DNA from: Dinoroseobacter sp039192165
GTDB taxonomy: Bacteria > Pseudomonadota > Alphaproteobacteria > Rhodobacterales > Rhodobacteraceae
Length of the DNA stretch: 64,000 bases
Direction: 5' to 3'
Assembly (NCBI GenBank): GCA_039192165.1
Contig: JBCCXD010000002.1
Span: 434,001-498,000, forward strand
The notes beneath the pieces are model-generated. The model did no database searches and had not been told where the DNA came from. It saw only the letters and a list, made by a program, of their open reading frames with translations. Position numbers and translations under genes: made by a program. Below, in pieces: positions 1 through 9,085 of the stretch (position 1 is the stretch's first letter; the number at the start of each line of letters is the position of its first letter).

Positions 1-214
1 TGTCTGGCATCAGTTTCATGTCGGACTCGTCGATCGACTTCCAGCCCGCGATGGACGAGCCATCGAACATGAACCCTTCGTCGAGGAAGTCGGCATCCAC
101 TTGATCGGACATTACCGTCACGTGCTGAAGCTTGCCGCGCGGGTCCGTAAAGCGGATATCGACGTATTCGATTTCCTCGTCCTTGATGGTCTTGAGAACA
201 GCGTCTTTGCTCAT
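1..214 (-). CDS. glnA: Glutamine synthetase, type I (N-terminal part only)
   Basis: The first 71 codons of glutamine synthetase, which makes glutamine from glutamate, ammonia and ATP in the cytoplasm. The protein starts MSKDAVLKTIKDEEIEYVD and continues through VDIRFTDPRGK and FDGSSIAGW, which is the beta-grasp N-terminal domain of GlnA. The rest runs off the left edge, so catalytic residues and the adenylylation tyrosine cannot be seen. It lies downstream of glnB on the same strand with a 67-bp gap, the usual alphaproteobacterial glnBA order, so co-transcription is likely. The start has an AGGG-type ribosome site just upstream. Confidence 0.95.
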   Translation of the reverse strand, partial: MSKDAVLKTIKDEEIEYVDIRFTDPRGKLQHVTVMSDQVDADFLDEGFMFDGSSIAGWKSIDESDMKLMPD

Positions 215-255
215 TGACCTTTCCCTTTCAGTCGATTTCTAACTGGTTGCTTAGT

Positions 256-272
256 CGGCGTTACCTACGCCG
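256..272 (-). other. Hairpin in the glnB-glnA spacer
   Basis: Inverted repeat CGGCGT / ACGCCG with a 5-base loop between glnB and glnA. There is no T-run on the glnA side, so it does not look like a full terminator. It could affect processing or the relative amount of glnA message, but that is inference from one hairpin. Confidence 0.25.
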
Positions 273-281
273 GTGAGTTTT

Positions 282-620
282 TTAGAGCGCGTCCTCGCCG
301 GTTTCTCCGGTCCGGATGCGGATCGCCTGGTCCACATTGGACACGAAGATCTTACCATCGCCGATCTTGTCGGTTTTGGCCGCCTCTACGATGGCCTCGA
401 TGGCCTGATCTGCTTGATCGTTCGAAAGAACGACCTCAATCTTTACCTTGGGCAAGAAGTCGACGACATACTCGGCGCCACGGTAAAGCTCGGTGTGGCC
501 TTTCTGACGGCCAAACCCCTTGACTTCGACGACCGAGAGACCCTGGACACCGATTTCTTGAAGGGCTTCTTTGACTTCATCAAGCTTGAACGGCTTGATG
601 ATCGCCTCGACTTTCTTCAT
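282..620 (-). CDS. glnB: Nitrogen regulatory protein P-II
   Basis: A 112-residue PII signalling protein, exactly the family length. It begins MKKVEAIIKPFKLDEVKEAL. Tyr51, the uridylylation site, sits in the T-loop context RGAEYVVDF, and the C-terminal IFVSNVDQAIRIRTGE segment is typical. PII senses 2-oxoglutarate, ATP/ADP and, through uridylylation, glutamine; it controls NtrB and the adenylyltransferase acting on GlnA. The position directly upstream of glnA favours GlnB over the ammonium-transporter-linked GlnK, as no amtB is nearby. It is divergent from the nnrD gene across about 170 bp that should hold its promoter; I did not find a clear sigma-54 site there. Confidence 0.95.
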   Translation of the reverse strand: MKKVEAIIKPFKLDEVKEALQEIGVQGLSVVEVKGFGRQKGHTELYRGAEYVVDFLPKVKIEVVLSNDQADQAIEAIVEAAKTDKIGDGKIFVSNVDQAIRIRTGETGEDAL

Positions 621-789
621 CCCCCGACTCCCTTTCCTTCGCTCGTCCTGTGCAGACCACTTTCATTTCCGGTCCACAATTCGCTACCATGGCTCTATGT
701 TAAGCGGGTTGGCAAATTGCACTATGCCGTGTGAATTTTGTGCAGCGTGCTCATAATTTATGCAATATGAAAACACAGATCTTGGGTGA

Positions 790-2517
790 ATGACCGAACT
801 GCTTACAGCGGCGCAAATGCGCGCCATTGAAACGGCAGCGATGGACAGCGGCGCAGTGACCGGCCTTGAGTTGATGGAGCGCGCCGGACGGGGCGTTGTT
901 GAAGAAGTCTTCAAGTGGCGACCGGAGCTGGCAAAACGGGCGCACCGCGCGTCGGTCCTTTGCGGGCCGGGCAATAATGGTGGAGACGGCTACGTCGTTG
1001 CGCGGCTTCTGACGGAGCGTGGTTGGGACGTCGAAGTGCACGCGCTCACCCCTCCAAAAACCCCCGATGCTCAGGCTATGGCCAAAGCATGGGGCGGGGA
1101 TGCAATGCCGCTGGACTATAAAGCTTGGCGCGATCGTCCGGATGCGGATCTCTACATCGACGCAGTCTTCGGAACCGGACTCGCTCGTGCGCCAGAAGGT
1201 GATTTGCTCGACCTGTTTTGCTATCTGGGCGGCAGTGGTGGAGACTCTGGCTTCTTCAACCCGCGGCTAGTCGCGATCGATGCCCCCTCCGGACTTTGTA
1301 TCGACAGCGGTCGGCAATTGGCCGGAGGGCGATCAGAACCCTTCAGCAGTTCTGTGCCGCTCGCTGGTCTCACCGTAACCTTTGAGTGCCCCAAAATCGG
1401 ACATTTTCTCGCGGACGGGCCGGGCGCGTGCGGGCAGCTTGCAGTTGTTGATCTCGGACTGAGTCAATGGCGTGGGCGTAGGGCGTCGCAAAAAGGTCTG
1501 TCTAAAATAGTTCGACCCTCCCGTGTGCGTTTGGTGGATAGAAACACTTGGGCGACGCCTTGTGCCAATGACAAAATCGCGCAACTCCTGAGTTTCGAGA
1601 AGGTCCAAGGCCACAAGTTCGACCACGGGCACTGCCTTGTGGTTTCAGGTGGTCGCGGACGTACGGGCGCCGCGCGGCTTGCAGCGCGGGCAGCGCTTCG
1701 CGTTGGTGCGGGGCTTGTGACCGTTGCAGCGCCGTCAGAGGCACTTCCAGAATGCGCCGCTCAGTTGACAGCTGTTATGCTACAGGAGACCGAGACAGCC
1801 GTTGATCTGGCGCGCTGTCTTGATGATCCGCGTATCACGTCCGTCTGTATTGGTCCCGGATTGGGCTTGACGTCGGAAGATGCTGCCAAGGTTCTGGCGG
1901 TTCTGGAAAGTGGCAAATCAGCGGTGCTCGACGCAGATGCGCTGTCGCTTCTGGCCAAAGACCCGCTTCTGCAAAAAAAGCTGCACGACCGCTGTATCCT
2001 CACGCCCCACGCTGGCGAGTTTCGCAGGCTTGCTCCTGATCTGGCCGATGCGCTGTTGTATCCCGCCGAACTGCGCGCGCGGGCGCGGGATCGCATCAGC
2101 AGGGAAAAGGGTCTCGGCGTCGCGCTGCAAGAGGTTCCGATTGCGCCAGACAGCCTGTCACTTAAGGGACCCGCGATCTCAAAAGTAGATGTGGCGCTGG
2201 ACGCAGCCGCCCGCTTCGGCGCGACGGTGCTCTTCAAAGGTGTCGACACGGTGATCGCTGACCCCAAGGGCTTTGCGTTTGTCCATGCCGCGACTTACGC
2301 CCGCAAAGCACCATGGCTTGCGACGGCGGGGGCAGGGGATGTGCTTGCGGGGATGATTGCAGGGCGTCTGACTCAGCAGCAGCATCCCAGCCTCGCGGCC
2401 CCCCCAATGGCCTGGCTGCATGTGGAGGCGGCGCGCCACTTCGGGCCGGGTCTGATCGCAGAGGATTTGCCGGAACAGATCCCAGCAGTGCTGCGTGCGT
2501 TGGAAGCCGCGGGTTAG
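790..2517 (+). CDS. nnrD: Bifunctional NAD(P)HX epimerase / ADP-dependent NAD(P)HX dehydratase
   Basis: A 575-residue fused repair enzyme for hydrated NADH and NADPH. The N-terminal half (about residues 1-230) is the YjeF-N epimerase, with the nucleotide motif GPGNNGGDG at 59-67. The C-terminal half (about 240-575) is the ribokinase-like dehydratase, with GAGDVLAGM at about 514-522. The two activities interconvert S- and R-NAD(P)HX and dehydrate the S form using ADP. The gene is alone on its strand, divergent from glnB, and its last four bases overlap the end of the convergent Hint-domain gene. The short ORFs on the other strand inside it are shadows. Confidence 0.95.
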   Translation: MTELLTAAQMRAIETAAMDSGAVTGLELMERAGRGVVEEVFKWRPELAKRAHRASVLCGPGNNGGDGYVVARLLTERGWDVEVHALTPPKTPDAQAMAKAWGGDAMPLDYKAWRDRPDADLYIDAVFGTGLARAPEGDLLDLFCYLGGSGGDSGFFNPRLVAIDAPSGLCIDSGRQLAGGRSEPFSSSVPLAGLTVTFECPKIGHFLADGPGACGQLAVVDLGLSQWRGRRASQKGLSKIVRPSRVRLVDRNTWATPCANDKIAQLLSFEKVQGHKFDHGHCLVVSGGRGRTGAARLAARAALRVGAGLVTVAAPSEALPECAAQLTAVMLQETETAVDLARCLDDPRITSVCIGPGLGLTSEDAAKVLAVLESGKSAVLDADALSLLAKDPLLQKKLHDRCILTPHAGEFRRLAPDLADALLYPAELRARARDRISREKGLGVALQEVPIAPDSLSLKGPAISKVDVALDAAARFGATVLFKGVDTVIADPKGFAFVHAATYARKAPWLATAGAGDVLAGMIAGRLTQQQHPSLAAPPMAWLHVEAARHFGPGLIAEDLPEQIPAVLRALEAAG

Positions 2518-3668
2518 CTGTCAGTCAGCACTTTCGTTTCCCAGGCGCGTAACAAGGGGCGCGCGGCGGCGAAGGGAGGTTTGTCGGCCCCGCGCAACTC
2601 CGGGAAAAGCGCAAAAAGCTCCTCCTGCGCGGCGCGCCCGAGTGTGGCGAGAACCGCAGGACCGGGGCGCAGGCTTTCTGTCCAAAGTCCGTTGGCGCGC
2701 ACGATCTGGTGCCGGTCGAACATGAAATGGATGTAGGTAACCGGCTCCAGATCATAGACGTGAAGGATGTCGCGGTCATTCACCAGATCCACCGCGGCTG
2801 CGAGCACTTCGCTGGAACCAAAAAGCAGTTCAGCGCGCCAGTCGCGCAGCAAGACACGATGCTGGCGCGACACCAACATGTCCCGATCGGGCCGGCCAGC
2901 GCCGAGTGCTCCGGCTCTGATCAGAACCGGACGAAAACGCGGGTTGCCTGCAAGGCGTGTACTGTCCAGCGCCACTGCGCCGGACCAGGTGACCTCCTGG
3001 GCACCGCAATCCCGGGTCAGAACACTATCTCCGGGGCGGAGTGTTTCCACGAGGCGCGACCCGTCAGGCGTTTCAATCAGGCTCCCCGGCGTAAAACAGG
3101 GGGGCACTGCGTAGTCATCTGCCGGGGTCGATGTGCTTCCGGGTCCTTCACTCGCGCCGACGACACGCAAGGGCTCGCCAACCGGGGGAAAGGCGCCAAT
3201 GAATGCGAGGCCTTCGGTGGTGCCATAGGTATTCCCCGCCGGTGAACCCGGTTCGCGAATATTGAACCCAATGGCCGTAAAGATCTCTGTGTTGCCGTCA
3301 TCGTCCGTGTATTCAAGCTGAAGCGTGTATTCCGCCTCTACAGTCAGGCCGGCTGCGTAGGTGGTCCCACCGAATACGATTTCATTTGTAAGAGTCTGGT
3401 TTGTGTCGTTATCCGCAAAATTATCATCGCTGCCGTCGTCCGAAATCTCAATCGGCACCCAGCTGTTGCTTTGCAGCGTAATGTATCGCGGGTCGGTAAC
3501 TGAAGATCCGAAAAGATGACTGCCAGCGCCTTGCGACCAGCCGGACAGAAGATTGGGTGCGTTTGGATTTTCGAGCGGTGGCGTGGTGTCAGGAATCTGG
3601 TCGTCATCGGTGTCAGACTGCACCGTTACAAACGAGGCGGCCAAAGCCCATATCGTATAGTCGGCCAT
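2514..3668 (-). CDS. Hint domain-containing protein
   Basis: A 384-residue protein with a C-terminal Hint (hedgehog/intein-like) domain. The domain opens at Cys191 in PPCFTPGSLIETPDG, continues with LRPGDSVLTRD and carries the conserved LVSRQHRVLL. Residues 1-185 are an acidic, Asp/Thr-rich module without a signal peptide. Hint domains of this type are frequent in Rhodobacteraceae, often in secreted RTX-like or very large proteins, and are presumed to self-cleave. Whether this one does is unknown: I see the leading Cys but no classic C-terminal His-Asn splice junction. It starts at MADYTIWALA and is convergent with the NAD(P)HX repair gene. Confidence 0.8.
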   Translation of the reverse strand: MADYTIWALAASFVTVQSDTDDDQIPDTTPPLENPNAPNLLSGWSQGAGSHLFGSSVTDPRYITLQSNSWVPIEISDDGSDDNFADNDTNQTLTNEIVFGGTTYAAGLTVEAEYTLQLEYTDDDGNTEIFTAIGFNIREPGSPAGNTYGTTEGLAFIGAFPPVGEPLRVVGASEGPGSTSTPADDYAVPPCFTPGSLIETPDGSRLVETLRPGDSVLTRDCGAQEVTWSGAVALDSTRLAGNPRFRPVLIRAGALGAGRPDRDMLVSRQHRVLLRDWRAELLFGSSEVLAAAVDLVNDRDILHVYDLEPVTYIHFMFDRHQIVRANGLWTESLRPGPAVLATLGRAAQEELFALFPELRGADKPPFAAARPLLRAWETKVLTDS

Positions 3669-3822
3669 CGCTGCTCACACTTCTTCGGCGGCTCTTTGAC
3701 CGTGACCCGCCGTTTTTTAACCGCCTGACACTATACGGGCCAAGTCGTTACTGTCATGAAAACGTGTCCGTCGCAATTGCCCCTTTTAATGGGCCATGCG
3801 GTTTGCTAACAGCCGCGGGACT

Positions 3823-3907
3823 GCGGGTGTGGCGGAATTGGTAGACGCACCAGATTTAGGTTCTGGCGCCTTCGGGCGTGGGGGTTCAAGTCCCTCCACC
3901 CGCACCA
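3823..3907 (+). tRNA. tRNA-Leu (anticodon TAG)
   Basis: An 85-base class II tRNA. The acceptor strand GCGGGTG pairs with CACCCGC, followed by discriminator A and an encoded CCA. The anticodon stem CCAGA/TCTGG closes the loop TTTAGGT, giving anticodon TAG for CUN leucine codons. A variable arm (GCGCCTTCGGGCGT) and the T arm GGGTTCAAGTCCC are present. No integrase or attachment-site repeat is visible beside it. Confidence 0.96.
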
Positions 3908-4194
3908 TATTGAAATTGATACTGATTTCCCGACTGCTCGAGGCGGGTACCACCCCCGTTGTGTCGATCATGTCATAAACGAAAATACCTGCCCTGCAGA
4001 CACAGCGGATTTCGCCCGGTTTTTCGCTTGTTTCTCAGCAAGGTGCGATAATCGCCAGTGTCCTTATGGCCTTCGTATCCATGGGACAGACCCGGCGACA
4101 GGACGACCTCGCATATCAAAACAAATCCGTGCAACGGATCACGGGGCACCCGAAGGCGCCCCGGTAGAAGGCAAATGCGTTTAGTCCGGTTGAG

Positions 4195-4977
4195 CTAGCG
4201 AAGGTCCAGAAGAGCGGCCGCGAGCGCTTCGGGTTGGGTCAAGTAAGGTGCGTGACCGCTCTGAATGTCGCGCACCACCGAGATACCTGCGCGGTCAATC
4301 ATCATGTTCTGAAGAGGCGTCGATACAGTGCGATCGTCGAGTGTTCTGACATAAGCTTTTTTAACGCTGCCAAAGCTCTCGTCCGTCAATACAACCGGCG
4401 TTGCCATAGGTGCCAGTGGTTCACGGATCATCGATGCCTGAAGCGTTGCTGCCTGATCGTCTGTCGCGTCCTGGGCAAAAACCTGTACCTGGTGTTCGGG
4501 CAAAAGGGTTGCGTGCGAATAGTCTTTTGCGATCACGAAGGTGGTTTCCTGAAAGCTGTTGTCTTTGTCCGACAGGGCTAACTTCTCCATCGACTCTCCG
4601 GATTGCGGTACATAGGCGGCCAGGTAAACTAGGCGCTCAATCCGATCCGGGGCAGCTTCGGCGGCGCCCGAAATTATCATACCGCCAAAACTGTGGCCGA
4701 CGAGAATGACCGGTTCATCCGCCGCTCCGACGGCCGCAACAGTTGCGTCGATATGGTCCTGCAGCGTGATTGCCTGCGCAGCCGCCCCCTCGGCGTCACG
4801 CCCGGGAAGGTCGATGGCCGTGACAGTATGGCCTTCGGACCGGAGAGCATCTGCAACCTGCGCCCAACCAGACGCATCCTGAAAAGCGCCGTGCACCAAA
4901 ACATAGGTGTCGGCATGCGATGCCAATGGAAGCAGGGCGAATGCTGCCGCGGCCAGTTTTACGGAAAGTCTTTTCAT
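4195..4977 (-). CDS. Secreted alpha/beta fold hydrolase
   Basis: A 260-residue protein with a cleavable signal peptide (MKRLSVKLAAAAFALLPLAS, likely cut after Ala22), so it should be periplasmic or exported. The mature part starts with the strand and oxyanion segment YVLVHGAFQDASGW. The nucleophile elbow GHSFGG gives Ser96, and His242 (SGHAPYL) is the likely catalytic histidine. The overall look is of the small esterase / salicylate-esterase-like group of alpha/beta hydrolases; the substrate cannot be read. It is transcribed divergently from a LysR regulator, and this arrangement often means that the regulator controls the hydrolase. Confidence 0.85.
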   Translation of the reverse strand: MKRLSVKLAAAAFALLPLASHADTYVLVHGAFQDASGWAQVADALRSEGHTVTAIDLPGRDAEGAAAQAITLQDHIDATVAAVGAADEPVILVGHSFGGMIISGAAEAAPDRIERLVYLAAYVPQSGESMEKLALSDKDNSFQETTFVIAKDYSHATLLPEHQVQVFAQDATDDQAATLQASMIREPLAPMATPVVLTDESFGSVKKAYVRTLDDRTVSTPLQNMMIDRAGISVVRDIQSGHAPYLTQPEALAAALLDLR

Positions 4978-5175
4978 TGCGCCGACTCCCTAGCTAAGTG
5001 GCAATTACTTTTGAGATGTTCAGGGTTTCAGCGGCTGAAATCAGCGTCGTTGTTTGTTTCGGGTTCGCCCCCCGCGCGGCGGCACCTGTGACTAGTGTTC
5101 GGATGCATTTGCCCATCATTTTGCCCTGCCATTTCGCGGCCACCAAAATCGGATGCCGCTTGCCGACCAGAGATA

Positions 5176-5188
5176 GGCAATCGTTGCC
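5176..5188. promoter_or_regulatory. Inverted repeat, candidate LysR operator
   Basis: GGCAA-TCG-TTGCC, a perfect 5-bp-arm dyad 24 bp before the LysR start and inside the divergent hydrolase/LysR intergenic region. LysR regulators commonly bind interrupted dyads in such regions. Assignment by position only. Confidence 0.35.
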
Positions 5189-5211
5189 ATAGATGTTACT
5201 GAATAAAGTGC

Positions 5212-6147
5212 ATGTCAGAATTAGATAAAAATAAACTCAGAAGGCTGGATGTGACCTTGCTTCTGGTTTTTTTAGGGATAATGCGGCACCGCAAGGCGTC
5301 GATGGTTGCGTCAGAACTTGGTCTGACGGCACCTTCAATCAGTCACGCTCTTGCGCGATTGCGGGACATTTTTGACGATCCGTTGTTTCTGCGCAGACCG
5401 CATGGCCTTGAGCCTACAGCCTTTTCACGCGCAATTGAGCCTGACATCCGTGCGGCCGTCGACGCGTTGCAGGCATCGCTTGCGGGACCTGCTGTCTTTG
5501 ATCCAAAGACATCGCGTGCTCATATCCGTCTGTCAGCGCGTGACAGCGAGCTTTCGGCAACTCTACCTGATGTGCTGTGTCGCGTTTTTCAAAGCGCGCC
5601 AAATGTCACTTTGTCGGTTCAGGCACTGTCTTCGTCTAAGGCGATCAAAGGCCTTACCGACGGGGCGCTTGATCTTGCCATCGGGTTTTTTGGCCAGAGT
5701 CCTGACCATCTCGCGGCAACCAACCTGAGAACCGAACGTTATCTTGTCGTCGGGAAGATTGCGCATCCCCTGTTGCAAGGCGAGCTGACTCTGGAGAAAT
5801 ATCTTTCCGCGGATCATTTGCTGGTGGCTTCCGACGCATCGCGACACGGTGTCGTGGACGACAAGCTGGCCGAAAGCGGCAAAACCCGTCACGTTGCGCT
5901 GTCCTTGCCGCAATTCATGCCGGCCCTTGCAGTGCTCGGCAAGTCCGACCTCATCGCAACCCTGCCTGCGCGCCTTGTCGAACAGCATGCCCGAAGGTTT
6001 GACCTGGTCGCGCAACCACCTCCGCTTGCGCTCAGGTCCTTCGATATAAAACTCCTGCGACATCGGCGCGATCTGAGAAACCCGGCCGTGACCTGGTGCC
6101 TTGAGCAAATTCTGCACAGCGTCGCCTCCGCTCAAAGCAGTTCTTGA
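5212..6147 (+). CDS. LysR-family transcriptional regulator
   Basis: A 311-residue LysR-type regulator. The winged helix-turn-helix spans about residues 12-70 (RLDVTLLLVFLGIM, SELGLTAPSISHALARL, DPLFLRR), and the substrate-binding domain occupies about 100-300. The N-terminal wording resembles the NodD/NahR/PcaQ-like branch. The ATG has only a weak upstream ribosome site (AATAAAG). It is divergent from the secreted alpha/beta hydrolase, with an inverted repeat in between. The effector is unknown. Confidence 0.9.
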   Translation: MSELDKNKLRRLDVTLLLVFLGIMRHRKASMVASELGLTAPSISHALARLRDIFDDPLFLRRPHGLEPTAFSRAIEPDIRAAVDALQASLAGPAVFDPKTSRAHIRLSARDSELSATLPDVLCRVFQSAPNVTLSVQALSSSKAIKGLTDGALDLAIGFFGQSPDHLAATNLRTERYLVVGKIAHPLLQGELTLEKYLSADHLLVASDASRHGVVDDKLAESGKTRHVALSLPQFMPALAVLGKSDLIATLPARLVEQHARRFDLVAQPPPLALRSFDIKLLRHRRDLRNPAVTWCLEQILHSVASAQSSS

Positions 6148-6374
6148 TGCTTGAGACCTGCCATTTCCAGACCGGCGAACCTACACCACCAAACCGCCAG
6201 TGAAGAGCAACGGCAATGCAGCGTGGGTCGAAGCCAGAGACCCTGAAGGCTGACCCCTGAAAAATCACGCACTGCCAGCTGTCTGTCACGGCAAGTCTTC
6301 GGAATTTATGTTACAAGTGTGCAGCGTGCGCCGACCGGTCCACGGCATTCCACTCTTCGAAGCGAAAGGCTGAT

Positions 6375-7502
6375 ATGTCGTCACAATCTTTCTTTGCCGG
6401 ACTTGCATGCGGTGCTTTTGTGTTCGGAGCATGTGCCGCGGTCGCGGGTCCGACTTTCACCAACGAACGTGGCGGTACGGTGAGCTATTATGGTCAGTTC
6501 AACCCGGCTTATGTTTCTGTCGATGATGGCACTTCAACCACCGACAACGTTGCTGACAGCGATCTGTCCAACAGCCGGGTGGGTATTCGTATTTCCGAGC
6601 CTTACGGGGACACTATGATCGGTTTTCGCGGCGAGGTTGCGCTCGGTTTCGCGCTGACCTCAGAATATGATCAACTGGGCCGTAAATCGGGAGCTGGCAG
6701 TTGGGAGCGCACCGATATTCGCTTCATAGATTTCACTTTCGAGGGGTCATGGGGCAAGCTCTATCTCGGTCAGGGCAGCATGTTTGCCGACGGCGCAGCT
6801 GAAATCTCGCTGGGGGAGGCATCCGGTCTGATCTACCAGTATACGGGGGATGCGAACGGTTTCTTTCAATTCAGAGACAGCGCCGGCGCACTGTCGGGTA
6901 TTCGGGTCGAAGACACGTTCGGCACCTTCGATGGCGCGCGCCGCACGCGGGTGCGATATGACACGCCGGAGTTGAACGGGTTTACGCTTGGTGCCGCCTA
7001 CGGCACCAACGAACTCTCCTCGGACGATGATGACACCTACGCCGACATCGGCGTGTACTACGATCAGGAAATTGCCAACACTCAGGTATCTGCCGGGCTG
7101 GCCTATCAATACCGCGACCGCGACGCAGGCGGCGAAACCACGAGTTGGGTGGCGTCCGGAGGCGTTTTACTGAACAACGGTCTCGGGTTTGCAGCCGGCT
7201 ACGGTACCAGGGACGACAGCCGCGACGGCCGCAGTGATCCAAGCTGGGCCTACATTCAGGCGACCTATGATGCGAATTTCTGGAAGGCTGGAACGACCGG
7301 CTTTGGTGTGGACTATTACTCAGGAAGTGATTTCGAAACCGACGGGTCGGACAGCGCTGCCTGGGGTATCGGCGTCATCCAGAACATCGACGACTATGGA
7401 ATTGAGGTCTATCTGAGTTATCGAGAGCATTCCTTCGAGGAGCCTGGCACAGACTATGCGGATCTGAAATCGGTGCTCTTCGGGGCGCGGTGGAGGTTCT
7501 AA
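6375..7502 (+). CDS. Outer-membrane porin
   Basis: A 375-residue general porin of the alphaproteobacterial type. The signal peptide covers about residues 1-24 (ending CAAVAG). The mature protein shows alternating amphipathic strands (VSYYGQFNPAYVSV, KLYLGQGSMF, AAWGIGVIQNID) and ends in the terminal aromatic GARWRF needed for outer-membrane assembly. It forms a beta barrel for small hydrophilic solutes. It starts at ATG after AAAGG. It stands alone between a LysR gene and tig; the 227 bp upstream presumably hold its promoter. Confidence 0.88.
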   Translation: MSSQSFFAGLACGAFVFGACAAVAGPTFTNERGGTVSYYGQFNPAYVSVDDGTSTTDNVADSDLSNSRVGIRISEPYGDTMIGFRGEVALGFALTSEYDQLGRKSGAGSWERTDIRFIDFTFEGSWGKLYLGQGSMFADGAAEISLGEASGLIYQYTGDANGFFQFRDSAGALSGIRVEDTFGTFDGARRTRVRYDTPELNGFTLGAAYGTNELSSDDDDTYADIGVYYDQEIANTQVSAGLAYQYRDRDAGGETTSWVASGGVLLNNGLGFAAGYGTRDDSRDGRSDPSWAYIQATYDANFWKAGTTGFGVDYYSGSDFETDGSDSAAWGIGVIQNIDDYGIEVYLSYREHSFEEPGTDYADLKSVLFGARWRF

Positions 7503-7622
7503 CTCACCTGCCTTGCGCAAAGAGCGCAAACCCCTCTTGCACGCAGCGGGCGAGGCAAATAGAAGGCCGCAAATGTCTGCGCGCACCCCAGCCGGTGCGC
7601 TTTTGAACCTATGGGGAATACA

Positions 7623-8951
7623 ATGCAGGTCACTGAAACCCTGAACGAAGGCCTCAAGCGTGGTTACGCGATCACGCTGACAGCCACCGAACTGGACGAC
7701 AAGGTCAACGAGAAGCTGGCTGAGGCGCAGCCAGAGATCGAGATGAAAGGCTTTCGCAAGGGCAAAGTCCCGATGGCACTTCTAAAGAAGCAGTTTGGCC
7801 CGCGTCTGCTGGGCGAAGCAATGCAGGAAACGATCGATGGCGCGATGTCCAAACATTTTGAGGATAGCGGCGATCGACCAGCCATGCAGCCCCAGGTCAA
7901 GATGACCAACGAGGACTGGAAGGAAGGCGACGACGTGGAGGTTGCGCTGAGCTACGAAGCTTTGCCTGACGTGCCGGAGGCCGATTTCTCTGGGGTGAAG
8001 CTTGAAAAGATGGTCGCCAAAGCGGATGAGACATCTGTCAACGAGGCGCTGGAAAACCTCGCGGAGAATGCGAAGTCCTTTGAGACCAAGAAAGGCAAGG
8101 CCAAGGACGGCGATCAGGTCGTGATCGATTTCCTTGGCAAGGTCGACGGAGAGCCTTTCGACGGCGGTGCAGCGGAAGACTATCCGCTGACGCTTGGCTC
8201 GAACTCCTTCATCCCGGGTTTCGAAGAGCAATTGGTTGGAACCAAGGCGGGCGATGAAAAGAGTGTCGAAGTCTCCTTTCCTGAGGAATACCAAGCGAAA
8301 CACCTTGCGGGCAAAGCCGCGGTTTTTGAGTGCACGGTGAAAGAGGTCAAGGCTCCGAAGGCCGCCGAGATTGACGACGAAATGGCCAAACAGTTCGGGG
8401 CGGAAAGCCTCGATGCGCTGAAGACGCAAATCACCGAGCGTTTGGAAGCTGAGTACGCCGGTGCGGCCCGGGCTGTCATGAAACGCAAGCTGCTGGACGA
8501 ACTGGATACGCTTGTGAAGTTCGATCTGCCGCCCTCGCTTGTGGAAACCGAGGCGAAACAGATCGCACATCAGCTCTGGCACGAAGAAAACCCCGATGTC
8601 GAAGGCCACGACCACCCGGAGATCGAAACCACAGACGAGCACAATACGCTTGCCGAACGGCGAGTGCGCCTGGGGCTACTTCTCGCGGAGCTTGGTCAGA
8701 AGAACGAAATCACCGTGACAGACGCGGAAATGACGCAAGCCATTATGAACCAGGCGCGTCAGTACCCGGGTCAGGAACGCGAGTTCTTCGAATTCGTGCA
8801 AAAGAACACGCAAATGCAGCAGCAGCTGCGCGCTCCGATCTTTGAGGACAAGGTTGTCGACTTTATCTTCGAGCTGACCGACGTGACCGAGAAAGAGGTC
8901 TCAAAGGAAGATCTTCAGTCAGCAGTCGAAGCGCTCGACGAAGACATCTGA
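7623..8951 (+). CDS. tig: Trigger factor (ribosome-bound chaperone)
   Basis: A 442-residue trigger factor. It starts at the internal ATG (MQVTETLNEGLKRGY) because GGGGA lies 5-6 bases upstream of it; an in-frame ATG 12 bases earlier is less likely. The order is the ribosome-binding domain (about 1-145, with the signature GFRKGKVPMALLKKQFG), an FKBP-type peptidyl-prolyl isomerase domain (about 150-245, GDQVVIDFLGKVDGEPFDGG) and a C-terminal helical chaperone domain. It folds nascent chains at the exit tunnel. It is followed directly by a strong intrinsic terminator. The clpP/clpX neighbours seen in enterobacteria are absent. Confidence 0.96.
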   Translation: MQVTETLNEGLKRGYAITLTATELDDKVNEKLAEAQPEIEMKGFRKGKVPMALLKKQFGPRLLGEAMQETIDGAMSKHFEDSGDRPAMQPQVKMTNEDWKEGDDVEVALSYEALPDVPEADFSGVKLEKMVAKADETSVNEALENLAENAKSFETKKGKAKDGDQVVIDFLGKVDGEPFDGGAAEDYPLTLGSNSFIPGFEEQLVGTKAGDEKSVEVSFPEEYQAKHLAGKAAVFECTVKEVKAPKAAEIDDEMAKQFGAESLDALKTQITERLEAEYAGAARAVMKRKLLDELDTLVKFDLPPSLVETEAKQIAHQLWHEENPDVEGHDHPEIETTDEHNTLAERRVRLGLLLAELGQKNEITVTDAEMTQAIMNQARQYPGQEREFFEFVQKNTQMQQQLRAPIFEDKVVDFIFELTDVTEKEVSKEDLQSAVEALDEDI

Positions 8952-8976
8952 TCAAGCGCGTGCGCATTGAGACCAG

Positions 8977-9003
8977 AGGCCGCCTTTCGGGGCGGCCTTT
9001 TTT
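8977..9003 (+). terminator. Intrinsic terminator of tig
   Basis: Perfect 8-bp stem AGGCCGCC / GGCGGCCT with a 6-base loop and then TTTTT, 25 bp after the trigger factor stop. Confidence 0.88.
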
Positions 9004-9085
9004 CGTGTGTGGACCACGCGCGCTTGCGCTTGTGTTCTGTACGCTCTGTGGCAGCATACAGAAAAAGGTGTGGGGAGGCATGCAA

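Noticed and set aside
273..734. 153-residue plus-strand open frame over glnB
   Set aside because: It lies antisense to the clear P-II gene, has no recognisable protein content and arises from GC-rich codon bias.
4143..4163. GC hairpin after tRNA-Leu
   Set aside because: GGGGCACC / GGCGCCCC has one mismatch and no T-run on either strand, so a terminator cannot be supported.
7782..8642. 286-residue minus-strand open frame inside tig
   Set aside because: Antisense shadow of the trigger factor gene; His/Arg/Leu-rich composition typical of a reversed frame, and no ribosome site.
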